In this document: in pieces, positions 27,250-35,735 of the stretch
Position numbering within the stretch: the stretch's first letter is position 1
Layout: each line of letters begins with the position of its first letter
DNA from: CAXXOK01 sp964497495
GTDB taxonomy: Bacteria; Bacillota; Clostridia; Christensenellales; Aristaeellaceae
Reading direction: 5' to 3'
Assembly: GCA_964497495.1 (NCBI GenBank)
Contig: CAZCCZ010000011.1
Location: 1 to 64,000, forward strand
DNA length: 64,000 bases
Position numbers and translations under genes: made by a program
Notes under the pieces: generated by a model
What the model was told of the DNA's origin: nothing
Seen by the model: only the letters and a program-made list of their open reading frames with translations
Databases searched by the model: none

Positions 27250-28083
27250 TCAGCGGTTCTCGCGATGCTCCGCCCGATACGCAACGGGCGTGACCCCGAC
27301 CCACTTCTTAAAGAGCTTCGCGAAATAGGGAGGCGAATCGTAGCCCACCCGAAGCGCAACCTCGCTGACGGACAGCGGCGTGTCGGTCAGCAGGCCCTTG
27401 GCGACCACGATGCGGTAATGCTGGATGTATTCCATCAGCGAATACCCGGTCGCCGCCTTGAACGCGCGGTTCATGTAATCCGCGTTCATATGGACGACCT
27501 CTTCCAGGTCGTTGCGAAAGATCGGTTCCTGATAATGCTCCTCCATATACGTCTGAATGGAGCGAATCAGGGATTTCTGATCGTCGCTTTTCAGCGAAGT
27601 CGCGTTGAAGCGCTCCAGTACCGATTGGATCCATTCCTCCACCGTCGCCGTGCCGTCCGCGTGCGCGGCGAAGTATTCCCCGTACTTCTGATATTTCTCG
27701 TTTTGCCGGTTCAGCCGGTATTTTTCCACCGCGCCCGCGACGGCCTTCTTCAGGTCGTCGAACTGCACGGGTTTAAGCAGATACTGGTACACGCCCAGCG
27801 CTACGGCGTTCTGCGCGTAGCTGAACTCGGAATATCCGGTTAAAATGATGCACAGGACGGAGGGCTTATGCCCGTTGACCCAGCGGATCAGCTGCAGGCC
27901 GTTTTCCTTGGGCATTTCGATGTCGCACAGGAGAATCTGGACCTCTTCCCGGCCCAGCACGTCCCTTGCCTCCGACGCGTTCCGGGCCGACAGCACGCGC
28001 TGAATCCCGATGGACGCCCAGTCTACGGCCTTAATCAAAATCTGTAAAATGGCGACCTCGTCGTCCACGATCAGCAGGTTCAT
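27250..28083 (-). CDS. Response regulator with AraC DNA-binding domain (short YesN type)
   Basis: A 277-residue regulator: receiver domain with VDDE (7-9), phospho-acceptor D54 in LLCDIEMPKE and the LKPV lysine, then a short linker and two AraC helix-turn-helix units (LSVSEVALRVGYDSPPYFAK, LFKKWVGVTPVAYRAEHR). It is much shorter than its counterpart at 3379-4944 because the middle region is missing. Its ATG overlaps the kinase stop (ATGA). Likely target: the promoter at 27192-27221 just downstream. Confidence 0.93.
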   Translation of the reverse strand: MNLLIVDDEVAILQILIKAVDWASIGIQRVLSARNASEARDVLGREEVQILLCDIEMPKENGLQLIRWVNGHKPSVLCIILTGYSEFSYAQNAVALGVYQYLLKPVQFDDLKKAVAGAVEKYRLNRQNEKYQKYGEYFAAHADGTATVEEWIQSVLERFNATSLKSDDQKSLIRSIQTYMEEHYQEPIFRNDLEEVVHMNADYMNRAFKAATGYSLMEYIQHYRIVVAKGLLTDTPLSVSEVALRVGYDSPPYFAKLFKKWVGVTPVAYRAEHRENR

Positions 28084-29768
28084 TGCGTCACCCCTTCCGA
28101 AGGTTCAAGCCGCCGCAGCGGGATCGATACGCGGACCGTCGTTTGTTGATCTTCGCTTTCGATGGCCAGCTTCCCGTTTTCGCCGTACGTCCGCTTCAGG
28201 CGCTGGCGCACGTTCGCGATACCGATGTGTTTCCCGTCGTCCGATATGTCCCCGTCCGCGTTGAGGCGGTCGAGGCTCTCCCGGCTGAAGCCGGTTCCGT
28301 TGTCCGTGACCGTAATCGTCAGTTTATCCTCCTCAGCGCGCAAATCCACGGAAATCCGCAGCGTCTGGACGAACGTCACGTTATGTTTGACGCTGTTCTC
28401 CACGAACGTCTGAATCAGCAGGGGGATCAGCGCGCTGGCACGGTCCACGCCGTCGGCCGTCACGGCGAACTCGATGCAGCCGGGGTAGCGGATTTTCTGG
28501 ATCTGCACGTACGCGTCCACGCAATCCAGCTCCTGCCCGACGGTTACCTCCTCGTTCTTGTTCATCAGGAGGTAGCGGAAATAGCGGGACGTTACGAGCG
28601 TTATCTGTTTGATGCTCTGGTAATCCTTCGTTTCCGCCATGCCGTAGATCAGGTAGAGGATGTTGCTGTAAAAATGCGGCTGTATCTGCAGGCGCAGAAA
28701 GCGGCTTTGGATTTTCTGTTTTTCAAGCTCGGTTTCGTAGATGCCGATTTTCAGGTTGGCGATCTGCGAAGCCATGTCGTTGAAGGTATGGTACAGCGTC
28801 CGGATTTCGCCGCTGGATACCTTTTCGTCCAGGCGCTCGTCGATGGCTCCGGCGCTGAAGCGCTCCATGGCGACCCTCAGCTTGTCCAGAGGCTTCAGCA
28901 CCAGCTTTTTCTGCATCTGGATGTTGACCAGCGCCGCCAGCGCCCCCACGGCAAGCAGGCCCGCCATCACCGTGAAGAAAAGCGTCTGGTCGCTGTACAG
29001 CTGCTGTTCGGTGACGACGAAGCCGATCTGGGCGTCCAGCATTTCCAGCGGTTCCGTAAACAGGGTGCCCGCGTAGGTTCCGTCCCCGCCCGCGCCGGTC
29101 CGGTATAGCGTGTTGCCGTCCGAATCCAGCAGCAGGGCTTCCGTTATGGAGGATTGATCCCCCATGATCTCGTCAAGCACGGACTCCCCCGTGATCATGG
29201 TGCCCACCAGCCCGCCCTCGCGCTGAAAATACTGGATGAAATACGCCTTTCCCTGATAACTGAGATACTTCCAGGCCGACGTGTTGCTGTACGCGCTTTC
29301 CCGCACGGCCTGCTTTACAAGCGCCGTCAGCTCGGCGCGCGAAGCGTATTCCACGACGTTCTTCGTCGATTGGATAAACAGTTCCCGGTCGGGAACGTAG
29401 CAGAACGTCATGATCCGGTTCCCGTACATCTGGGAGATCGAGTTGAGTTTCCGCATCATCATCACTTTGGCGATTTCCAGCTCCATGCCCGACCGGCGGT
29501 ACAGCAGATCGTTGTAATAGGTGTCGTACTCGGATTCGGCTGCGGAGACGACGGCGTTGTTGATGACGCCGAACAGATTGTCCCAGTAATCGCTGTACAT
29601 CTTAAGCGACGTCCGGTACGAATCTTTCGCCCGGTTCCGGTACAGACCCAGCACGTAAAGGTTGGATATCTCCATGAACGCGATGACGATCACGATGACC
29701 AGCAGAATGGTCCGAAGCACTCTCGCGTACAGGGATGTTTTACCGAACTGCAGCCCGGATATTTTCAT
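28080..29768 (-). CDS. YesM-type sensor histidine kinase
   Basis: A 562-residue membrane kinase: helix 1 about 16-40, an extracytoplasmic sensor of some 220 residues, helix 2 about 265-285 followed by a HAMP-like region. The phospho-acceptor motif is RLQIQPHFYSNILYLIYGMAE, slightly divergent from the common HFLYNTL. The ATPase part has IPLLIQTFVENSVKHNV and GIANVRQRLKR. AAAGGGGGA lies about 11 bases before the ATG. First gene of region C. Confidence 0.92.
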   Translation of the reverse strand: MKISGLQFGKTSLYARVLRTILLVIVIVIAFMEISNLYVLGLYRNRAKDSYRTSLKMYSDYWDNLFGVINNAVVSAAESEYDTYYNDLLYRRSGMELEIAKVMMMRKLNSISQMYGNRIMTFCYVPDRELFIQSTKNVVEYASRAELTALVKQAVRESAYSNTSAWKYLSYQGKAYFIQYFQREGGLVGTMITGESVLDEIMGDQSSITEALLLDSDGNTLYRTGAGGDGTYAGTLFTEPLEMLDAQIGFVVTEQQLYSDQTLFFTVMAGLLAVGALAALVNIQMQKKLVLKPLDKLRVAMERFSAGAIDERLDEKVSSGEIRTLYHTFNDMASQIANLKIGIYETELEKQKIQSRFLRLQIQPHFYSNILYLIYGMAETKDYQSIKQITLVTSRYFRYLLMNKNEEVTVGQELDCVDAYVQIQKIRYPGCIEFAVTADGVDRASALIPLLIQTFVENSVKHNVTFVQTLRISVDLRAEEDKLTITVTDNGTGFSRESLDRLNADGDISDDGKHIGIANVRQRLKRTYGENGKLAIESEDQQTTVRVSIPLRRLEPSEGVTQ

Positions 29769-29813
29769 GCGCGGAGACGTCCCCCTTTCATAACGTTTAA
29801 TCCCCCACGGGTG

Positions 29814-29843
29814 ATTATACTATACGTTGTCCATATCCCGGAA
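29814..29843 (-). promoter_or_regulatory. Possible promoter of the region C sensor genes
   Basis: A perfect TATAAT on the minus strand (29814-29819), 45 bp before the kinase ATG. The -35 (TTCCGG at 18 bp) is poor, so an activator may be needed. Confidence 0.4.
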
Positions 29844-29860
29844 AAATTTTCGCAACACGC

Positions 29861-29894
29861 AAAACGCCCGACACGGCGGTAAATCCGCGCCGGG
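29861..29894 (-). terminator. Likely terminator for the TIR-protein transcript
   Basis: On the minus strand GCCCGGCGCGG and CCGCCGTGTCGGGC form an interrupted stem followed by GTTTTGCG. It lies about 290 bp past the TIR-protein stop. The gap between (29895-30180) shows no convincing gene; only a weak imperfect stem at about 29914-29962. Confidence 0.5.
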
Positions 29895-30180
29895 CCGACG
29901 GGAAGGGAAGGCCCTATGAAACTCAGGGAAAAAGACAAGGTAATTTTCCCCTGATTTCATCGCCGTCTATTCGCTTGTCTCCTTTTCGTGGCCACGCCTC
30001 CGGCACAAGAGCCGGCTGCCGGAATACCCGCGTCGGTCGGCCCGCGCTCCCTTTATCGTTTTCTTCCGCAGTCGCGGCGTCGGCCCGTCTGCTTCGCAGC
30101 CGGGGTTATGCGCAAGCGTGCGCGGCGGATGCTTTGCCGGGCCCGGGCGTTCAGCGGTTGCGGTATCGACGGGTGGGCCG

Positions 30181-32229
30181 TTACCGCCGCACCAGCAGCC
30201 AGATCACCAGGCCGATCCCGACCAATATCGCCGGAAAGAGCAGGCTGGCGACGATCCCGGAGGATCGGATGATGCGACGCAGCTTGGCGGTATCTTTTTC
30301 GGAGGGCATAAAATCCTCCCCCGGGAAATCCCGTTTCAGTTCGCCCGTTATCTCCTCGGCCTTTTTCAGGCATTCCAGCGACTGTTTCTGCGCCCGCTTG
30401 ATATCCAGATCGTCGGGCTTTCCGCCGGTACCGTTCATCAGGGCGAGGTTATACCACGCCATCGCCATACCCTCGCGGTTGCTGACCGTCGGCTTCTCCT
30501 TAAGCAGTTGCTGCTGCAATTCAACGGCGGCGTATAAATGCTTGTAAGCCAGCAGGTTCGTTTTGCGATACGGTTGCAGAGCCTGTGCCTCCCTAAGTGC
30601 CCGGTCCCTCTGCTGAAGGCCCAGCATGCCCTGAATCGTCGCCAGCGTTTCGCGGTTTTCCGGCGAGGGATCGTCCGCAACGAGCGATTCCTGCCATTCC
30701 AGCGCTTCCTCGGCGTACTCCTCCGCTTGGGCGGGATCCCCTTTTTTTTTCTGGATTCGGCTGAGCAGCGCGTAGTATTGCGCGTACAGCCGGTAACGCT
30801 CCGCGTCCGTCAGCGCCTCGTTACCGCGGAAAGCAGACAGCGCGCAGTCGCACGCTTCCTCAGCCTGCCGGATCCTGTCCTGATCCGGGTTGGCGTCGAA
30901 GTGCAGGTCGGCGATCGCAAAACAAGCTTCCGCTTCCCACAGCGCCCTACGGCGCCCGTCCAGAAGATTACCGTACGCCCGCAACGTTTCCAGAAAGCTA
31001 TCGTTGATCTCCAGCGCTTCCTCCAACCGGTTCCTGGATTTCAGCAGCAGCACCAGCCCGTCCACGCCGTGCAGGAGTTCGTGCGCGCGTTCCAGCGAGA
31101 TTTCGCTCGAAACGCCGTCCTTCTCCATCTCGAACGCCTTTCGCTTCCATGCGGCCGCCTCATCCAGATCCCGTTTTACGGTAATGCCGGCCAGTGATAA
31201 AAAGCCCAGCTGCGCGGCTGCTTCCGGTACGTTCTGCGAAGCGGCTCTTTCCAGAAGCCTTCGCGCCCTGTCCGTATCCTTTTCCACGCGCAGGCCCGTG
31301 AGGAAAGCCATGCCCAACAGATAGTCCAGATACGGTTCCCTGCGCTTTGCTCCCGGCGCGCCGATAAAAGGTTCCAGCGCGCCCGCCACCCCGTGCGCAT
31401 CCTCCACCGGCACGCAAGCCGGCATTTCCGGAAATTCCGCGCGCAGCGCCTGCTGGTCGGTCGGCGCCGCCCCGAGGGGAATTACGGGCTTGCGGGCTTT
31501 CGCGGCGTTGGGGTATTCCACCGTGCGAACGTAATTATTCTTTTCCAACAGGTTCGGGGTGACCGTAAGAACCATCGCCGCGCTATCCTCCAGCGCGGCC
31601 TGGATTTCCCGGTTGAAGTTTTCTCCCCCGTTGAGAAATTCGTCATACCAGATTGCGACGCTCTCCGCCCGCGGCGTATCGTGTATCGCCTTCATCACGC
31701 GCAGGGCCTCGTTCCTGTCCTTCTTGCGATAGCTGAGGAACAGCCGGGCCGTAAAGGCGTCCCGGATGATTTCAGCGTTCAGCGCGTCCGAAATCAAGAA
31801 ATGCGAAAGCTGCGTCTCCAGCTGCGCGGGGGCGTCGCTCAAGGTCATCAGCACGCCGTGAAGATCGCCGAAAATCCGGTTAAAACGCGGAATCACGTCC
31901 GGGTTATCAAATATGGGAATAACGCCGGTGCCCTGCCCGGCGGCGGCGTTCAGCAGCGCGTGCCCGTCCTGCCCGGCCCAATCCAGTAGCGCGTCGGTCA
32001 CCAGCAATATCAACAGGTTCATGGGCTGGAGATCGGCCGGATAATTCTTCGCGGAAAGGTGTTCCGGCTCGTTTGCCATCCAGACGGCGTAATTCAGGCC
32101 CTCCTGAAACGCAAGGATCCTGTCGGCAATTTCATCCCGTCGTTTCTCGTCGCCTTTCATCGCGTGCAGGTAGACGTATCGCTTCCCATTGGGCGAAGCG
32201 CCCCCGCGGGTACGGCATAACAGTCCCAT
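30181..32229 (-). CDS. TIR-domain / Sel1-TPR repeat protein with C-terminal membrane anchor
   Basis: A 682-residue protein. Residues 15-130 look like a degenerate TIR-type fold (KRYVYLHAMKGDEKRRDEIA, MNLLILLVTDALL). Residues 161-255 are a recognisable TIR domain: ARLFLSYRKKD, IWYDEFLNGGENFNREI, AMVLTVTPNLL, then NNYVRTVEYPN, where E238 sits at the usual catalytic-Glu position of NAD-cleaving TIRs (alignment by eye). Sel1-like repeats (about 301-366) and TPR-like helices (to about 600) follow. The last 24 residues are a hydrophobic helix ending LLVRR, a tail anchor. ATG 32229 is chosen for AAAGGAC upstream. Immune effector or signalling protein are both possible; no partner gene is adjacent. 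Confidence 0.8.
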   Translation of the reverse strand: MGLLCRTRGGASPNGKRYVYLHAMKGDEKRRDEIADRILAFQEGLNYAVWMANEPEHLSAKNYPADLQPMNLLILLVTDALLDWAGQDGHALLNAAAGQGTGVIPIFDNPDVIPRFNRIFGDLHGVLMTLSDAPAQLETQLSHFLISDALNAEIIRDAFTARLFLSYRKKDRNEALRVMKAIHDTPRAESVAIWYDEFLNGGENFNREIQAALEDSAAMVLTVTPNLLEKNNYVRTVEYPNAAKARKPVIPLGAAPTDQQALRAEFPEMPACVPVEDAHGVAGALEPFIGAPGAKRREPYLDYLLGMAFLTGLRVEKDTDRARRLLERAASQNVPEAAAQLGFLSLAGITVKRDLDEAAAWKRKAFEMEKDGVSSEISLERAHELLHGVDGLVLLLKSRNRLEEALEINDSFLETLRAYGNLLDGRRRALWEAEACFAIADLHFDANPDQDRIRQAEEACDCALSAFRGNEALTDAERYRLYAQYYALLSRIQKKKGDPAQAEEYAEEALEWQESLVADDPSPENRETLATIQGMLGLQQRDRALREAQALQPYRKTNLLAYKHLYAAVELQQQLLKEKPTVSNREGMAMAWYNLALMNGTGGKPDDLDIKRAQKQSLECLKKAEEITGELKRDFPGEDFMPSEKDTAKLRRIIRSSGIVASLLFPAILVGIGLVIWLLVRR

Positions 32230-32471
32230 GAACAACCGTCCTTTCTTCCGTTTCGGATGCGCCGCCCGCCGGGCGGGAGCGGCGGGTGTGCAGGTATAAA
32301 AAGTGTGCGAAGGATTCGCGACATTTGGCTTTCCGGCGATCCCTCTCCCTTTGAGAGTCGGCACGCTCGCCGTCGCCGTTATGCCGGTGACTATAGATGA
32401 TTATGAATCATTCGACCCGCCGACGGTTCGCTCCTTCTCCCGGAACGTCCCACGGCGTTATGCGTTCCGGT

Positions 32472-32736
32472 TTACACCGATGGCGCCGCATCCGCTTTCC
32501 GTAACGCAGGGCCGGACGGTTTCGCACCGAGCCGTCCACGCAGGCAGCCAGGCCGCACAAAATGACTGAACGCGTACACCACGTCGTCTGCCTGGGTTTT
32601 CACCGGCCGATCCCCGCGTGCCGTCAGCGGCGCCACGCATGTATTCGTCAACCGTCCGGCTTTCCGCTCCCGCGCCGGTGAGCGTCAAAGCGAACGGTAA
32701 TGATCACGCAGGCAGCATCGCCAGGGCCTTTATCAT
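32472..32736 (-). pseudogene. Remnant of a small secreted-protein gene
   Basis: From ATG 32736 (with an AAGGCGGGG-type site upstream) the frame reads MIKALAMLPA, an in-frame TGA (32704-32706), then SLPFALTLTGAGA-ESRTVDEYMRG. Together these look like a signal peptide with cleavage after AGA and a mature start. Further on, a shift of one base restores natural-looking sequence (KTQADDVVYAFSHFVRPG). I infer a decayed gene. The rest of 32230-32899 shows nothing else recognisable apart from a GC-rich hairpin near 32255-32285 in the TIR gene leader. Confidence 0.35.
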
Positions 32737-32899
32737 TCGTACCCCGCCTTCCCAATCGTTCCCGCTCTGTCGGGCTCTACGGCTAGTATGGAGCCTGTGT
32801 CCAACGGGCCACAACGATAATATACACGAGAAACGTTCAAAACGTGAGTCCGTCGCGGAGACAGGCCCGCGGCTTATCGGTCTGACTGCAGAGACATAC

Positions 32900-32940
32900 G
32901 CAGAAATACGGCCGACGGTTTCCGTCGGCCGTATTTCTGC
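32900..32940 (-). terminator. Very stable hairpin, probable bidirectional terminator
   Basis: A perfect 19-bp inverted repeat (32900-32918 with 32922-32940) with a three-base TTT loop. The stem base carries AAATAC/GTATTT, giving a U-rich 3' side on both strands. It lies about 150 bp past the nitrilase stop and most likely ends that transcript. Confidence 0.6.
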
Positions 32941-33091
32941 AAACCGGTTTACGCCTTAGCCCGTGGCAGAATACCCGTACCGCTCACAGGCGGATATATC
33001 GTAACCGTTCCCCTTCGCCCCGTCGCCGTTCCCCGGTAAAGCCGGCGGGCGGAACGCGGCTCCGGCCGGCCAATCGAACCGCGCGAAAGAA

Positions 33092-33850
33092 TCAGTACAG
33101 GTCGGTTCGGCGCAGGTCGAGCATCTCGTGCCCGCACCGGCTCAGGTCCGCGTCGTGCACGAGGATGCCGGGTACGTTCGATTCCAGCCGGGCTTCCACG
33201 TCGCCGGCGGGGTTGCAGACGAAGGCCGTTTCCGGGTGGCAGAAGGCGATGAAGCATTCGTTTTCGCAGGCGCGCGTGCGCATCCAGCAGGTGTTGGCCT
33301 CGTGGCGCATGCCGTAGGTGGGGATCACGATCAGCTCCGCGCCACCCAAACGCAGCGCGCGCGCGGCTTCGGGCCAGCGCCTGTCCGCGCAGACGAGCAG
33401 GCCGATCTTCCCCCACGGGGTGTCGAACACGGGGAACCCTCCGCCGGGCGCGTAGTTCAGGTCCTGCTCATACAGGTGCGTTTTATGGTACCGGCCAATT
33501 TCGTTTCCGTCGGGCCCCAGCAGGAGGGCGGTATTGTAAATCAGGCCGCCCTCAAGGGTGGAAAGGCCCAGAACCATTCCCATACGAAGCTTTTTGCACA
33601 GCGCGCGGACCTGCTTCACCGGTTCACCGTCGTCCGGCTGCGCCATCGCTTCGAAACGCGCGCGCAGCGCGCCGGTGAACCGTTCCTTTACATCCGTCCG
33701 GTCCGCGCAATATCCGTCCAGAAAGCACTCGCAGGTCGCCAGCAGTTCCACGCCCGCCGCCGCCGCGGCCGGCGCCGCCGATTCCAGCGCACCGACGTTG
33801 GCTTTCGGGTTCCACGGTTCGGGCGTCGCCCGCAAAAGACCCAGCCTCAT
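33092..33850 (-). CDS. Nitrilase/carbon-nitrogen hydrolase family protein
   Basis: A 252-residue CN-hydrolase with the full catalytic triad: E41 (LATCECFLDGY), K123 (RYHKTHLYEQD) and C154 (LLVCADRRWPE). It should cleave a small amide or carbamoyl substrate in the cytoplasm. ATG 33850 has AAGGAGA 9 bases upstream; the longer in-frame extension is promoter DNA. A single-gene unit between the TIR locus and the region E importer, with its own promoter. The substrate cannot be told from the sequence. Confidence 0.92.
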   Translation of the reverse strand: MRLGLLRATPEPWNPKANVGALESAAPAAAAAGVELLATCECFLDGYCADRTDVKERFTGALRARFEAMAQPDDGEPVKQVRALCKKLRMGMVLGLSTLEGGLIYNTALLLGPDGNEIGRYHKTHLYEQDLNYAPGGGFPVFDTPWGKIGLLVCADRRWPEAARALRLGGAELIVIPTYGMRHEANTCWMRTRACENECFIAFCHPETAFVCNPAGDVEARLESNVPGILVHDADLSRCGHEMLDLRRTDLY

Positions 33851-33922
33851 TCGATTTCTCTCCTTTTCGCGTGCCGTTCCGGACGGCGGCCCGTCAGCCC
33901 GCGCCCTCCCGGCTATGGTTGG

Positions 33923-33952
33923 ATTATACCCGCCGCGCGTCGGGACGGTCAA
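33923..33952 (-). promoter_or_regulatory. Promoter of the nitrilase-family gene
   Basis: On the minus strand TTGACC (33947-33952), 18-bp spacer, TATAAT (33923-33928), about 73 bp before the ATG. A small palindrome, ACGGTCAACCGT (33945-33956), covers the -35 and may be an operator. The rest of 33957-34090, ahead of the rightward importer, shows no clear promoter. Confidence 0.72.
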
Positions 33953-34107
33953 CCGTGAAAATCATGAATAATTGCTCATCGGTACCCGGATCGAGCAGCT
34001 TCTTGTCCTTTTCCGGAAAAAGCCTTGCCAAGCGATTCCGCAGAAGCTACGATAACAATCACAAGGCGCGTCCACGAGCATCATTAGAGAAACGGGAGGA
34101 TAAAACC

Positions 34108-35634
34108 ATGAAGAAAACGACGGCACTTTTCCTGTCCCTGCTCCTGCTGGCAACGTGTTGCGGAGCCCTCGCGGAAGACCCGTACCCCATTACGGTGATC
34201 GACTCGTTTTACGCCGAAACCGAACCGTCGGCGGATAACCCGATCATTCAAAAGGTGGAGGAACTTAACAACGTCCGGTTCGACGTCACGTGGGTCGTCA
34301 CCGGCGAGGCGGACGCCAAGTTTAACACCGTCATGGCCTCCACCGAGCAGCCGATGCTGTACGTGGTCACCAGCGGCATCACCAACAACGCCAACTACAT
34401 CGACATGTGCCAGAACGGCATCTTCTGGGACCTGACGGACTACATCCAAAACAGCGACCTGTTCCGGGACGAGCTGACCACCCCCACCGCGCTCGCCGCC
34501 ACCGCCATCGACGGCCGCAATTACCTCTTCCCGCTCGTCACCTCCGGCGCGCGCCTGGGCCTGCTGTACCGCGCGGACTGGCTGGACGCGCTCAACGCCA
34601 AGGGGCAGAACCTGGTCGTTCCCACCAATATCGAGGAGTTCAAGGCCATGGTGGAAGCCTTCGCCACCCAGGACCCCGACGGCAACGGCGTGAACGACAC
34701 CATCGGTTTCGCCTATTGCGACGACGACGACGAGGAACTGGCCTACGCGGGCTTCGACACCGTCTGTTCCCTGATGGGCGGCCCGGTGGGCTGGGGCTTC
34801 ACCGACGAGGGCAAGCTGATGCCCTACTACTTCTTCGACGAGTACTTCGACACGCTGGACGTGTTCAAGTGGATGTACGAGAACAGCTACATGAATACGG
34901 ACTTCGCCATCAACACCAACAAGCACGCGCCGCTGGCCAACAACATCTCCGGCAGCATGTTCACCAGCGCGGCGGGCGCGGCCACCCCGGACTACGACAA
35001 CTTGGACAACATCGTAGGCAAGGGCAAGTGGCAGATCAATGCGCAGCAGGAGTTTTACACCATGGACGGCACCCGCGTCACCAGCTCCACCATCAGCGCC
35101 GGCAGCCTAGGCGGCATCCTGATTCCCAAATATGCCGTCAAGACCGAGGAAGAGTTGACGAAACTGCTGGACACGCTGGCCGCGATGCTGGCCCCGGACA
35201 GCGAAAGCAACAAGACGATGACCATCGGCCTGGAAGGGCTGCATTACACCCTGGAGAACGGCCAGTACACCCAGACCGAGGAGCAGGCGGCCCAGCTGAA
35301 GGTCGACCGGGAAATCTGGTGCACCTCCCTGCTGCCGCGCCGCATCCTGAGCGTGAACTACGGCCAGCCGGAAACCCTGACCACGCAGATTACCAAAAAG
35401 GCCGTCGAAAACGAAGCCTACGCCGTGGTGGACCAGAGCATGGGCTACATGAGCACCGACATGCGCAACCTGCAGCTGCAAATCGCCACGCTGATCTCCG
35501 ACGCCCGCGTGAAGTACATGATGGGGCAGATCGATAAGGACGGCTTCATCGCCGCGCGCGACGAATGGCTGGCTTCCGGCGGACAGGAAATTATCGACAG
35601 CGTCAACGCCGCCTATCAGGCTCTCCAGCCGTAA
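34108..35634 (+). CDS. Extracellular sugar-binding protein (LplA type)
   Basis: A 508-residue large binding protein. The signal peptide MKKTTALFLSLLLLATCC is followed by GALA-EDPYP. The cysteines at 17-18 are preceded by LAT, a poor lipobox, so a signal peptidase I cut after ALA is at least as likely. LplA-type features include NNVRFDVTWVV, DGRNYLFPLVTSGARLGLLYR and an EF-hand-like calcium loop DPDGNGVNDTIGF. ATG 34108 has GGGAGGA 7 bases upstream; the open frame upstream is not coding. First gene of an LplABC-like importer. Confidence 0.93.
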   Translation: MKKTTALFLSLLLLATCCGALAEDPYPITVIDSFYAETEPSADNPIIQKVEELNNVRFDVTWVVTGEADAKFNTVMASTEQPMLYVVTSGITNNANYIDMCQNGIFWDLTDYIQNSDLFRDELTTPTALAATAIDGRNYLFPLVTSGARLGLLYRADWLDALNAKGQNLVVPTNIEEFKAMVEAFATQDPDGNGVNDTIGFAYCDDDDEELAYAGFDTVCSLMGGPVGWGFTDEGKLMPYYFFDEYFDTLDVFKWMYENSYMNTDFAINTNKHAPLANNISGSMFTSAAGAATPDYDNLDNIVGKGKWQINAQQEFYTMDGTRVTSSTISAGSLGGILIPKYAVKTEEELTKLLDTLAAMLAPDSESNKTMTIGLEGLHYTLENGQYTQTEEQAAQLKVDREIWCTSLLPRRILSVNYGQPETLTTQITKKAVENEAYAVVDQSMGYMSTDMRNLQLQIATLISDARVKYMMGQIDKDGFIAARDEWLASGGQEIIDSVNAAYQALQP

Positions 35635-35655
35635 CCCGGCCCGTTTTCCCAATCG

Positions 35656-35698
35656 GAGGGACGGGGCCCGGCGGACAACGCCGCGCCCCGCCCCTTCC
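35656..35698 (+). terminator. GC-rich hairpin between binding protein and permease genes
   Basis: GGAGGGACGGGGCCCGGCG pairs with CGCCGCGCCCCGCCCCTTCC with small bulges, loop GACAA. There is no U-tract beyond CTTCCCC. Same position as the hairpins after the other binding protein genes. Confidence 0.6.
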
Positions 35699-35735
35699 CC
35701 CCTGCCTCCACGGGAGCGCGGGGGCGCAGAAAGGT

